From positions 1,674,001 through 1,738,000 of the forward strand of contig CM049991.1 of NCBI GenBank assembly GCA_016630955.3: a stretch of DNA of 64,000 bases. Reading direction: 5' to 3'. Below the pieces are notes generated by a model. The model saw only the letters and a program-made list of their open reading frames with translations, was not told where the DNA came from and made no database searches. This document shows positions 42,602-53,342 of the stretch, piece by piece (the first letter of the stretch is position 1; each line of letters begins with the position of its first letter). This stretch comes from Didymella arachidicola. Lineage: Eukaryota; Ascomycota; Dothideomycetes; Pleosporales; Didymellaceae. The position numbers and the translations under genes are program-made.

Positions 42602-45600
42602 CTACGTATCTCTGATCCCCATATGCCCAAGGATCTGCGTCTGCTCCATATACTGGACGGCTTTGGTAGCTAGCTGCGGCATGCTCAGGATGGTCCTGAG
42701 GCTGTGTCGTCCGGATAGGTTGGCGAAGATGCGGTTCCGGAGGTCCTTGTGCTTGCTGCAGCGGAGGAGGACGTGGGCGACGTTCTGCCGCCTCTCTCCA
42801 CAGCTGCAGCCGGGGCTAGTGATGTCCGGAACGTGTCGATTGAAGAGGAAGTCGTTGAGACCGATCTTCTCGGTCCGCAGCTGCACCAGCAGCGCGCTTT
42901 CCCTTTTGCTAAGCCTCTCATGGAGCTGCAGCACCTTCTTAGTGGGCGTCGGTGTGTGCCTGTATGTCGCGCGGCCTTTCTTTTCTTCCCTCCACGCGCT
43001 GATCCACGCTCTCTCTGCCTGCGTCTTGCACCACCGTCTGAGTGTCGTTTTGAGTGGGTATAGCTGTGCGGGCGGGTCTGCTGGCTGCTGTCTGCGGCCG
43101 TTCTCTCTCCATCCGGTGGCTTCCTTGGCAGCCTGGTCGGCGGCCTCGTTTCCAGGTATGCCCACGTGGGCGGGTATCCATCGGACAATCACTAAGCATC
43201 CTTTGTCCTGGAGCTCCAGGACCTGTTGCGCGATGTCCGCGAGGATGTACGCGCCTGATCGCCCTTCGGCTTTGGCTATTGACCAGATGGCGGCTTGGTT
43301 GTCCGTGTATATGGAAATTTGTTTTCGTTCGCCGTCTCCGTCTGCATACTCCTGCGCGATCTGCAGTGCCAGGCTGATGCCTTGCAGCTCCGCTGCGTAT
43401 ACTGTCGACAGTGTGTCGGATCCCATATGTACGGATAGCGTCTGTTGTGTTAGCGGGCACACTGCTGCGGAGCCGATCTCGCCCTTGATGCCGCTGCCAT
43501 CTGTATATATGCTAAGGCTCTTGTTTGCTGCGCACTCTCGATCATGGCGTTCGCGGGCCCTGTCGGCGTCGCGGTCGATGTAGGTGTCTGGCCCTCGCCG
43601 CCACGGCGGTGTGATGAACGGAGGGATGGGCTCTTGCTTGTCGAGATCGCGCACCTGCTTGTTCTTCAGTGCCTTGTAGGCTTTCTGCCACAGGCTTTTA
43701 TGTGCCCTATAGTTCTTGTTAATAACTACTGGTACCGGTTCGCGTGGCTCGTAGCACGCAGTCTGTGCGATGGTCCTAGACGAAGACAGTTGAGTGACGA
43801 CGTCCGCGTTGTGCTTCCAGAACTGCTGCTCAACAGGAAGAAGGAATGTCTCCACATCTAGTGCGACCCTTGATGTCGCTCTGTAGGCGCCGCATATGCT
43901 TCTTGCTGCTCTTGCTTAGATGCTGCGCAGGGCGTTGACTGTCTTGTGCGTGTAGCCGCGCTTCTTGTCGTTGAGGTTGGCGTTGGACCAGATAGAGCAC
44001 GCGTACATCATCTGTGGGAGCGCAATGGCTTCGTACAGTCTGCGCATGTCTTACAGCCGGACGCCCTAGGTGGAGCTGCCCAGGCTGCTCAACGTGTGCA
44101 CTGTGCGAGTTGCCTTTTGTCTGATCGTCTCTACATGCTCTTTCCACCTCAGCTTGGCATCTAGGGTCAGCCCCAGATACTTGCATGTTAGTGACGGCTT
44201 TATCTCTCCCTATTCTGTCTAGATGGACGCGTTGATGTTAATGCGTTTGCGCGATCTTGTGAAGTAGGTTAGCTGGAACTTATCGGGAGCGAAGACCGAG
44301 GCGTGTGTGGTTGCCCATCGCTGTGCTTTCTCAAGTGTTGTGCCCAGTATTTCGCACGTTCGTTCTGTGGTTTTGCCCCAAGCGAGGATGGCCACGTCGT
44401 CAATGTATCCCGTAGACATGGTATCTGTCTGCTCGTTGCACTGGTCGACCAAATCGGCGTTGTAGAGGATATAGAGCAGAGGGGAGAGGGGCAAGCCCTG
44501 CGGAATGCCCGTGTTGATCGCGTAGTCGTTGGACGTATAACCGTCGACCAGAATATGCGTGTGTCTGTCGCTCAAGAAGCTTGCTATCCAGCGCACTGTG
44601 TTCTCGTCGACCTTCCGCTTTCGCAGGTTGTGAAGCAGCCGCTTGTGAGATACGTTGTCGAAGGCTCCGGACACGTCCAGCAACAGGAGGCTGGCCACCT
44701 GGCCGTCTTTGCCGTTGTTCCACTGTTCGTAGATCTTCGCTGTGACAGCGTGTAGTGCGTGCTCGGTAGATCGATGCTTCCTTCCACCCATGTGGGTCGG
44801 TGGTAGCACGTGGTGGGTCTCAACGAGGTAGCTCAGTCTCCGTGCCACTACCGCATCCATGACCTTGCCGATTGTGTTGAGCAGTGCGATGGGCCGGTAT
44901 GCTTTAGGTGCTGCGTAGTTGGCTTTACCAGGTTTGCGCAGGACCGCTGTGATAGAGGCTCGGAACGAGACCGGGCAGTAGCCCAGCCGTAGGCTTTGGT
45001 TATAGATTCTCGTCAGGTGGGCTGCAATCAGATCGATGCCGGCTTGCAGCGCTTTGTTTATGATGCCATCCGGCCCTGGAGCCTTGAGGGGCGATGCCGC
45101 TCGTATCGCTGTGCGCACCTCCTTCTCCTCAATCAGTGGCATGTCAATCTGGCCGCTGTACGCAGCGTGCTCTATGTCTCCCAAGTCTGCTTCAGGTGGC
45201 GTTGGAAAGAAGACGTCTCGAAACAGCTCAGCTTTGTCTGCAGGGTCGATGAGTTCTTCTTGTGTGTCAGGGTGATGTATAGTTGGTATGGATCTGGTGG
45301 ACTGGTCGTGCCTCGTGCGTGCCCACTTCGCTAGCTTCCATAGCGCGTCTGGCGACTCAGATGCCCGCTCAATACGGTCTCTGTGTGCTTTACGCAGTGC
45401 CTTTCTAATCGTCCTCGCTTTGTGATTCCTTGCGGCGCGGTATGCTTCCCACGTCTCTTCTGTGTGGTGTCGGCTGTGTGCTCTCTTCAGTCGTTTTGTC
45501 TCAGCGAGCACTGCTCTGCATTCCTCAGTCCATCCCTCGCGTGTATAGGTGGAGGGATGAGTCTCGGGCACTGCTTCGTGTATCGCGTCCTGGATTGCTG

Positions 45601-46477
45601 CTGTCACCTCAGCCGTGTAGGAGTCAAGCGCTGTGTTTGTGAGTGGTCTTCGAAGAGGAGGCAGAGAGCGCCTCAGCGCTTTCGTATACAGTTTCTCGTT
45701 CAGTCTTTTCCAGTCTTTCCGCGGCTTCTTCTCAAGACATTGCACTGTGAGATCTAGCGTTGTGCTTATAGGCAGATGATCTGAGTCGTGGTCTAGGCTC
45801 CTGTCTACTTCGCTTTTGATGACTTGCTCAATCAGCCCTGTTGTAACAAGACAAAGATCGATTGTAGACTGCGATCGGCCTTCTTCGTACGTTACTGTGC
45901 CTGGTGGGAGGGTGTTGTGGAGCGCAAAGTCCCCTATGATGTCTATTAGGTCTTCTGATTCAGGATTAGTGACCTCCCTGTTTAGTCCTCCCCATAAGGG
46001 GTGGTGCAGATTGAAGTCACCAAGTAGCACTTGTTCGTTTGTCTGGTAATGCCTTAGCGCCTCCCGCACCTGCGGTATTGCACTCTGCCGGTTGTTTGAG
46101 GTCTTTGGCGGGTTGTAGACGTTGTGGACAATAAGCTGCTCTTGGCTTTGCTGATCGTCTGTTAAGTCTATGTTAATAATAATAGAACAAATGTCTCTTG
46201 TTCGCTCCTCAAAGCGCCACTTTGTCTGATCTATTCTCTTGTTAATGAAGAAGCAGACCCGTGCTTGGCCTTCCGCGTCTCCTGCTGGGTAGCAAAGGTG
46301 GAACCTATCCTTGGCTGGGTGATGAGTGGTGGCGGAGTACGGGTTCCTCCACGGCTCCTGGATGGCGATGATGTCGAAGTCGTAGATCGCCTGATCGCGC
46401 AGCAGCGACGCCATGACCATGTCTCTCGACTTCCTTACGTTGTACTGTAGTATGTTCAGTCTGTTGTGTCTATTCAT
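42602..46477 (-). pseudogene. LINE ORF2: endonuclease, reverse transcriptase, RNase H; five premature stops
   Basis: A single frame of 1,292 codons starts at ATG 46477 (MNRHNRLNILQYNVRKSRD). The apurinic-like endonuclease is visible in IIAIQEPWRNPYS, LLGDFNLHHPLWGG and SDHLPISTTLD. The RT has SPLKAPGPDGIINKAL, AYRPIALLNTIGK, GIPQGLPLSPLLYILYNADL and the catalytic GYIDDVAIL (residues 691-694). RNase H follows with IYTDGSG (991-996), YAAELQG, YTDNQAA and GNEAADQAAKEA, then a terminal CSCGERRQNVAHVLLRC zinc motif. Stops are TAG 44221-44219, TAG 44212-44210, TAG 44068-44066, TAA 44053-44051 and TAA 43918-43916. Each can arise from CAG, CAA or TGG by a C-to-T change at CpA on one strand. No frameshift is present. 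Confidence 0.93.
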
Positions 46478-48159
46478 GCTTCGTTGTCAGAGTCGATTTC
46501 CATGTGCTGGCTAGTGCCGCTCTGTGTCTGCTGCGTGCTGTTCCCGGTAGCTTCCATGGCCCTCCGGGTAGGTATGACGTGCCTCTGCGGCCTTTGGCTG
46601 CCGTTCGCGTGTGTTGGCTGGTTGTGCTGCTCTGCTGAGTCAATGGTAGTTCCTGCATTAGTCCTCTTCTGTCCTCGTCCAGTTTGCGATCGGTTCCTGG
46701 TGATTGGTGCTGGCTGCGTCGATGCGGGAGCTTGGGCGAGTCTACTCCGTCGGACAGAGGTGGCCGACGCCTCCAGTGGGATGTTGTTCCTTGGTGTCTC
46801 CGCGACTGGGTGGTAGTATGGGCGTACGTCGTATGCAGCCCTTGCTTTTGCCCTCTCCTCCTTCCTGGTAGGGCACTGGTAGCTCCACGCTTCGTGTTCG
46901 CCTCGGCAGGCGGCACACTTCCTGGGTACGTTCCGGTCGAGCTTGGACGGACAATCCCTGCTCTCATGTTGTTGCGCGCAGTAGCCACATGCGATTGTTG
47001 CCTTGCACTGGGTTCCTATGTGGCCGTAGTGTTGGCACTTGAAGCACTGCTTCACTCGGCACTGTCGCTCGTATCGCTCGCACTGGAAGACCTCGCCCTG
47101 CCAGATGAGGCCCTCGTCAATGATCTTGTTAGCGTCCTCTGCCTTGCTGAACTCTATGATGACGCTGGAGGCGGCTTTCGTGGGTGCGTTGCGTGTCAGC
47201 CACCCGACGTACTTGATCTCTGCCTGTGGGATGAACGGCTTGTTGTCCAGCAGTAGCTGATCCCTCGTCTCCTCAAACCTGTCCATGTCTATTGTGCTGG
47301 TGCGCATGCCGTGTGCGATGATGCCGTAGGTTGTAATCCGCAAGGTGGCCCTGTTGCCGATGCGGTGGACCCAGTCGTCAGCGAACTGCTTTAGTGCTTC
47401 TACTTCTTTGTTGGTCGCCGTTCTGATGCTAAGGTCGCCGCTTCTTAGCTGGTTTGAAGAGAGCACCTTGATGCTGTTAATGTTTTCGTTTCTGCTTTGC
47501 GCGATGGCGCGCTCTACATGCGCGTTAAGGTTGCGCGGGTTCATCGCCCGCAGGCTGAGCACTGTACTGGGGTCTCTAATGGTCACAACGACTTCACGCT
47601 GCGTCTGCATAGGAGCCATTCTGGGAACTTGTGTATTCGCTGTACTTGCTAGCGGTGCGCCCCTCGCCGCCATCGCAGCGTAGCTGAGCACGCCACCAGT
47701 CTGTGGTCCTGCGTTTTTGATCTGTCTTGCCATCTGCAGATTGGCCTTACCTACCTCTACCGCCTCCTTGGCTGCAGTCCTAGCTTCCTCTCCGTTCCTT
47801 ATGTTTTGTTGTACGTTTGTGGCGATTGCGTGGACGGTATTAGCGGTGTTCTTTATTTCGGTCTTGAGTTCCTGCTTGACAGCATTAAGCATTCGCGTGG
47901 TGTTGTCGGAGGACGCCTTGGCCTCAGTTTGCAGGATGCTAAGCGCGTCGCACACCGTGCTGAGGTCAGGCGTGTGTTGCACTTTCAGTATAAACGTCAG
48001 CGTGCCGTGTATAATGACCTTGACGAGGTCTGCTGGCACAGGCTGGCTTTGCGTGCGATCGATACAGGCCAGCGCGTCCTGAAGGTAGGTGCTGAGGCGT
48101 GTAGCGTGCTCGCGGAATGGGGTGGGCCACGTGGGCTGCTGAGGCCACGGTGTCGCCAT
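46474..48159 (-). CDS. LINE ORF1 (Gag-like nucleic-acid-binding protein), intact
   Basis: From ATG 48159 (MATPWPQQPTWPTPF) the frame encodes 561 residues without interruption. The N-terminal half is helical (TEIKNTANTVHAIATNVQQN); the middle resembles the RNA-binding fold of LINE Gag proteins (REVVVTIRDPSTVLSLRAM). Three cysteine clusters follow: CFKCQHYGHIGTQC, CGYCAQQHESRDC and CAACRGEHEAWSYQC. The stop TGA overlaps the ORF2 start in the string ATGA (46477-46474), the arrangement used for termination-reinitiation. The protein should coat the element RNA. Confidence 0.92.
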   Translation of the reverse strand: MATPWPQQPTWPTPFREHATRLSTYLQDALACIDRTQSQPVPADLVKVIIHGTLTFILKVQHTPDLSTVCDALSILQTEAKASSDNTTRMLNAVKQELKTEIKNTANTVHAIATNVQQNIRNGEEARTAAKEAVEVGKANLQMARQIKNAGPQTGGVLSYAAMAARGAPLASTANTQVPRMAPMQTQREVVVTIRDPSTVLSLRAMNPRNLNAHVERAIAQSRNENINSIKVLSSNQLRSGDLSIRTATNKEVEALKQFADDWVHRIGNRATLRITTYGIIAHGMRTSTIDMDRFEETRDQLLLDNKPFIPQAEIKYVGWLTRNAPTKAASSVIIEFSKAEDANKIIDEGLIWQGEVFQCERYERQCRVKQCFKCQHYGHIGTQCKATIACGYCAQQHESRDCPSKLDRNVPRKCAACRGEHEAWSYQCPTRKEERAKARAAYDVRPYYHPVAETPRNNIPLEASATSVRRSRLAQAPASTQPAPITRNRSQTGRGQKRTNAGTTIDSAEQHNQPTHANGSQRPQRHVIPTRRAMEATGNSTQQTQSGTSQHMEIDSDNEA

Positions 48160-48300
48160 GGCACGTCAGACGCAGTGGGCTGCTGCGGCTGGGTGCTGGC
48201 TAGTCAATTGGCGTCAAGAGCGACCGTTTGAGCGCGAAAATACGAGTGAATTCCAAAAATCGAGTTCTCGCTATGTGTGGTGTTTTCAGTGTGTATATTC

Positions 48301-48313
48301 CGATACTTGATGT
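48301..48313 (+). repeat. Target-site duplication of the LINE, copy 2 (13 bp)
   Basis: Identical to 42270-42282 and directly upstream of the element's 5' end. Confidence 0.9.
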
Positions 48314-49301
48314 CATGTCATGCTTTCCGATGGACGCCCATGGCTGATGCCGAGAGTCTTGCACAAAGCTTAGCCGCCGATACCCTGGAATTCGTGTGCA
48401 GAGCACCCATGCATGCCGTCATCAAATCACCCGTTCGGGGGACGCACATCGGCTTGGCTCTGAGAATTTCCGCCATTCCCGGCAACCAGCTTACTCACAA
48501 GAACTCATCAGTTGTGCGCTATTGCTTCAAGCATCTACCGAAATAGATCTTCATGGCCGCGGTATCCAGTATCCCAGTGCATGGACACCTCTAAGCAGCA
48601 AATTTTCCGGCTAACCCTTGCAAAGCCAAAGTTGCGATCGCGACATGGTATTTGTGCGACTACGCTTGCAGAAATGAAAGTCAAAGCGCGCTGCCAGTGT
48701 GAGGGAAATTGCCAAAAATCTGTTCCAGCACAGTCGTGAGATGTTCCGTTTCCATGGATGTTCGGGGGCTGAACTTCCGCTGGCAGCCTTGAGTCTGGAA
48801 AGCGCCTACCTCGGTCAGTGGGGGCCATCTCCTCGCGTCATTGCGGTCTGCTGTTCACCTGATGTCGAGATTCGGAGTTAGAAAGCGATCGGCTGTTGGT
48901 CTTCCATTTGGATTTCTAATATTTGGCGCCCACCCGACCTCGGCAAGCTTGTCTCTATGCACGATGATCCGCTATCCTGTGGCTGTCCGTGGTTCGTCGG
49001 TTCAATTGATGGCTGTCAGTGGACCCATGCTGCTTCTTCACCCGGTCTGGAGACAGTGTATGGGGAAATGATTTGAGTGGGCCGCTCTAGCACCAAATGC
49101 AGCTAACACCTCCCCTTAGCATTGGACTAGATTCATGACGGAGCAGACGGCCCATGGCATACGTCGTTTACCAAAGCTCCCTGCATAGTCTGTTTGCAGG
49201 ATATATGAATCCCCCTTCCCCAGATCCATTTCCTTCCCCAGACTCCTCCAACGACCCTTCGACGCAATCTTTCTTAACAGGACCAGTCTAGACCAATCAA
49301 A
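48314..49301. other. Upstream region of the acetate-transporter gene
   Basis: No gene recognised. The last 100 bases hold an ATATATGAA string and C/T-rich runs typical of fungal core promoters. Confidence 0.45.
49201..49209 (+). promoter_or_regulatory. Possible TATA element of the acetate-transporter gene
   Basis: ATATATGAA lies 93 nt upstream of the start codon and just before a pyrimidine-rich tract (CCCCCTTCCCC), a common fungal promoter layout. Confidence 0.35.
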
Positions 49302-50404
49302 ATGGCGACCGCACTCGAACACAACAATGTTCCAGTAGGTCTTCCTTCCGCGGAGCATCACGGTCGGCACATCCTTTGGCTTGGACTCGTAACTGACTTT
49401 TACTCAGCGCGGCCCCAGCGTCGACAAGGAGACCAGCGGCCTTGACTATGCACACAACGGCACCAATGGCGCTGCTCAGAGGAGGCCGTACGACTATGGA
49501 GGCAACCCTCTGGCGCATGTTGCTACCAATGACCCCGAACTTCGCCTTGCTGCCTTCGGTGGTGAATTCCAGCCTGGTCTCTACCGCCCACCGAACCGCA
49601 AGTTCGCCAACCCTGCGCCGCTCGGTCTCTCAGCTTTTGCCCTCACCACCTTTGTTTTGTCGTTGATCAATGTCAACACAAGGAGCATTGGTTCGCCCAG
49701 CATCGTTGTTGCCCTTGCCTACGGCTATGGAGGCCTTGTCCAGCTTCTTGCTGGCATGTGGTATGTACAGTCCGAGCCATCTTCATTCAAATGATCTAAC
49801 AATGTCCAGGGAAATGGCTGTTGGTAACACCTTTGGTGCTACTGCTCTCTCATCCTACGGAGGTTTCTGGCTGTCTTTTGCCATCATCCTAACACCTGGT
49901 GGTTTCCAAATTGAGACCGGTCTTGTTAAGATCAGCGAGGCTACCTTCCTCAACTCCTTCGGCCTGTACCTGATGGGCTGGTTCATCTTCACGTAAGTAC
50001 CTTCAAGTCAGATCCACGATCAAAATCTGACAACATACAGCTTCATCCTCCTCATCTGCACGCTCCGCTCCACCGTTGCGTTCTTCTCGCTGTTCTTCAC
50101 CCTCGACATGGCTTTCCTTCTGCTGGGCATTGGCTACCTCCAGAACGACGGTGCTCACCCCCAGGGTCAGTGCATCATTGCCGGTGGTGCATTTGGTCTC
50201 ATGGCTGCGTTCCTTGCCTGGTACAACGCCCTTGCCGGTATTGCCGATAGCTCCAACAGGTCAGTCCCTCAGATGCTGCATTGCAAAACCGAAATGCTAA
50301 TACTCACCAGCTTCTTCGTCATTCCCGTCGCCCACTTCCCATGGTCCGACAAGGGCCGCGAGCGTCGCGAGAAGGTGGACAACTCGGCCGCCCGTGCCGC
50401 TTAA
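49302..50404 (+). CDS. GPR1/FUN34/YaaH-family acetate transporter (Ady2/AcpA-like)
   Basis: Five exons: 49302-49334, 49408-49760, 49810-49992, 50041-50259 and 50311-50404 (introns 73, 49, 48 and 51 nt), 293 residues. The family signature NPAPLGLSAFALTTFVLSL opens the first of six membrane segments; further spans include LVQLLAGMW, GGFWLSFAIIL, FGLYLMGWFIFTFILLI, LDMAFLLLGIGYL and GGAFGLMAAFLAWY. The N terminus is a cytosolic tail with the conserved GGEFQPGLYRPPNRKFANP, and the C terminus ends in charged residues. Family members import acetate or related short acids across the plasma membrane by proton symport and are usually induced by acetate. Confidence 0.94.
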
Positions 50405-51475
50405 GCGGACTGTGTTTTCGCTCTTACGCCTCCGTCGATTGATTCGAGGGGCGGATTGCTCAGTCGCAACGTCACGACTCATGGATACGGAAGTTGATCA
50501 TTTGGATACCCCTGATAACGATCGACTGTAATGCTGCTTGGATCTGATGTTGATTACGAGCCAATATGTACGCCATTTAATACTATCTACTACGACTTCT
50601 ACACTTACCGCCTTGTTGTGATACACTTTAAGCTCTCCAGTGCCGTCAATTACGCTCCTCAGGGCGTACGGGTTGTCAGGTCGCCCTAAGCCCTGCATAA
50701 AGACGCCAACTTTTCTTCGCAAAATACAGTACCCACGACTGAAGAGCGAAAACTATGCCTGCTCCTGCGTGGTCAGCAGTACAAGCAACCTCGCACCGAC
50801 ACGCCATCGCACAAGCCGCACACCACGACACGACCAAAACGCGGCCAGCAGCTCTCCACACTTCCTCCAGATCCACCTGCACACCTCGACTCCGCACCGC
50901 CATCCCACTGACGTCGTCCTGCAGACGTCATTTCCATCTCGCGCGTCCGCGGTCCAGCTCAGTGACGTTCCCCAAGGCCCTAGTCGCGGGGTCGCGCCTC
51001 AAAGCTGGGCGAAAGCTTGAGTTCCAGCCCAGCGCCATGGCGCATGTCACAGCTCGGCAGACGCAGGCGGCCTTTCTCCGGACATGGACAGGGCGGGTGG
51101 CTTGTGCGGATGTGTGCAGAAAGGCACGGCAGAAAGGCATGGTCTCTGGAGAGATGACTTTACACGCAATGAGCCTTAGCCCGAAACGTACAAACGGTGT
51201 GCGCTTTGTGTGAGACTCAGAGATGTATACAAGCCATCAAAGATCACGTAGGAGATTGTGCTTGGTGAGGAAGACGGATTTGGTATTGAGGTGTACTGCT
51301 ATTTGGTTCAGTCATGCGCTGCTCCCCAACTGTGCAGCGATTTGACGATGCGGTGCTTCGAGCTCTGTACACCGATTGACGTGGACTGTGAATTGCAATT
51401 ATCCCCGTATCAATGCTGACCCATGACCTCAGCTGCATGATCGCAGTCTCCTTCGACGCACTTGCGGCAGAGGAT
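50405..51475. other. Intergenic, nothing convincing
   Basis: An ATG-initiated plus-strand frame at 50755-51213 (152 residues, His/Thr/Arg-rich) has no family resemblance and is not called. Confidence 0.4.
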
Positions 51476-52737
51476 CTACTCTCCAGCCACTGCGCCGTCG
51501 ACCTTTCCACCCTCAATCTTCTCGCCGCCCTTGTACTTGAATCTCTTCAAGCCCCGTACACCGACATCGACCATAAAGCAGCTTCCGGCGAACTTGTCGA
51601 CCGGCTTGCCATTGTCACCGCTTGGACGACCACCTCCTGCGCTTGTGATGAAGAGTTGTGTGCCAACGAAGCAGGGGCAGGTGACCTGACTTGTGGGGAG
51701 CTTGATCTCCGCGACGACCTCGCCCTGCGGCGATATCCTCAGAACGCGCCCGCCGTCATGCAGGGCAGTCCACATGTATCCCTCCTCGTCGATGCAGTGC
51801 CCATCTGGGACTGCGTTCTCGCCGTACTTGTTGTCCTTGGGCATTGTAAAGAAGGGACGCCTGTTTGTGACGGAGCCAGTCTTGGGGTCGTAGTCGAACT
51901 GGTAGATGATCCTGTCGGGGCTGTCGGCAAAGAACATGGTGTCGTCCTTCTTGTTCCACGTCGTGCCGTTGGGGATGCAGATGTCGCTGAGTGGGCGGTC
52001 GAGCGACCCATCGGGGTTCAGACGGAAGACGGCTCCTATAGATACATTAGCAGTGATCTCTGAACGTGTTGCATTTCGTGCGCACCATCAGACCTCATCT
52101 CCTCGACCAGCGGGTCGAACATGAAGCCAGCCCAGAAGCGGCCCTGCGAGTCTACAGCACCATCGTTGCCGCGGAACTTCTCGTGCTTGTTCGCCTTGAC
52201 CTCATCTTCAGACCAGACCTTCTGAACCCAGCGGTAGTCGCCGGTCACCTTGTTTGCAACGCCGTAGCCATATTTCCCGCCGAAGATGAACTCCTTGTCG
52301 TTGCCCTCGATATCTGCTGTGCAGCTGTTCTTTGTCAGTCGTGTGTGGGGAGGGATGTTCTCTGCTGTTGGCAGATTGTAACATACCCAATCGAGATGTC
52401 AAGCTTCTTGACGAGCCTATGGCTTGTTGGCCCCTTGTTTATGTCGACGCGGTGCAGCTCCTGCTTCTCAACATCGAGAAAGCGTACTGTGTTCGTCGCC
52501 TCCTCCCAGAATGGCGCTTCGCCGAGAGAGCAATTCAGCTCAATATAAGGCTGTTGATTGTTAGAAGGTTTCTGTCGCAATTGCGCTTCTGGTTGTTTAT
52601 TGTTGATCTCCAGCTTGGTTGTAATGACCTCAGCGGGGCACATGCAACGGAGCTACCCCTCCACCTTCTAATTACTCGCGACACAACGAGTGTTTGGAAC
52701 GTACCTCTGTTACTTCGTACACCTTGACTTCAGGCAT
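51476..52737 (-). CDS. SMP-30/gluconolactonase/LRE-family beta-propeller
   Basis: Four exons (52737-52705, 52550-52387, 52324-52086, 52035-51476; introns 154, 62 and 50 nt) give 331 residues. The first exon reads MPEVKVYEVTE and joins to PYIELNCSLGEAPFWEE, whose Glu is a metal ligand. The other ligands fall in DGAVDSQGRFWAGF and CIPNGTTWNKKDDTMFFADS (Asn and Asp), and the substrate-loop DGHCIDEEGYMWTAL follows. Family enzymes hydrolyse sugar lactones or related esters with one divalent metal. No signal peptide is seen, so the enzyme is probably cytosolic. Intron 1 is the longest in the window's well-defined genes and its 3' half is open in frame with exon 2, which can mislead gene callers. 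Confidence 0.92.
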
Positions 52738-53342
52738 TGTGGGCGGTTGCGTGTAGACTTCGAGTACTGCGAAGTTGTCCGGTGCGTGTTGTGGTTGTTC
52801 GAGGACAATCGGCTGGCTCCTGCAGCTCTCTTCTCGAGGGTGGAAGTTCCACCTTTTGTTGATGGCGCCTCATCCCACTCTCCGAATGACGTCCCGATGA
52901 GCCGCCGTTGGATTCTCGGCATCGTGTCCGCGACAGTGAATGTGAAGAGATATCAGAACTCATTGCTTCATTGTCGGAACTCTCGGGACGTCGAGCTCCA
53001 GGTGGACGGCTCAAGTAACATGGTTATTTGCCAGTACTGGCAGCGCACGTGCATACGTACATCTCAACGCGCACAAGAGGCACGGTAGTTGTCAAGTCAT
53101 GTTTGTTTGGGAACGCGTTGAGATGTTTCGCGGACAAATTTACCCTTCGCTACAACAGCTGGCAGAAGTCGTCGGTTAAACGGTCCGGGCTGCCCGTGCT
53201 CGATTCGTCGACGGAGCAGATATCAATCATCCGTGGCAAAGAAGGATGGTGAAGGTTTGTAGAGTATTGGTAGTGGCAATGCTAAAATGTGTGCTGATAT
53301 ACAAGATGCGACATGGGTATCTCTGCTTCTCGAACCACTTGC
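52738..53342. other. Intergenic between two minus-strand genes
   Basis: No gene recognised. Confidence 0.4.

Larger units (their letters stand above)
42283..48300 (-). mobile_element. Full-length Tad1-like non-LTR retrotransposon (LINE), 6,018 bp
   Basis: On the minus strand, 5' to 3': a 141-bp 5' UTR, ORF1 (Gag, 48159-46474), ORF2 (EN-RT-RNase H, 46477-42602), a 3' UTR of about 295 bp, and a tail of (CTAAA)n at 42306-42283. Identical 13-bp target-site duplications flank it. Domain order with an AP-type endonuclease, reverse transcriptase, RNase H and a terminal CCHC, plus Gag with zinc knuckles, fits the Tad1 clade known from Neurospora and other ascomycetes. ORF1 is intact; ORF2 has five in-frame stops, all between RT and RNase H. 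Confidence 0.95.

Noticed and set aside
42663..43583. 306-residue plus-strand open frame
   Set aside because: Antisense shadow of the RNase H part of the LINE; codon pattern and motifs belong to the minus strand.
50755..51213. 152-residue plus-strand frame starting at an ATG
   Set aside because: Low-complexity His/Thr/Arg translation without a recognised motif or splice context.
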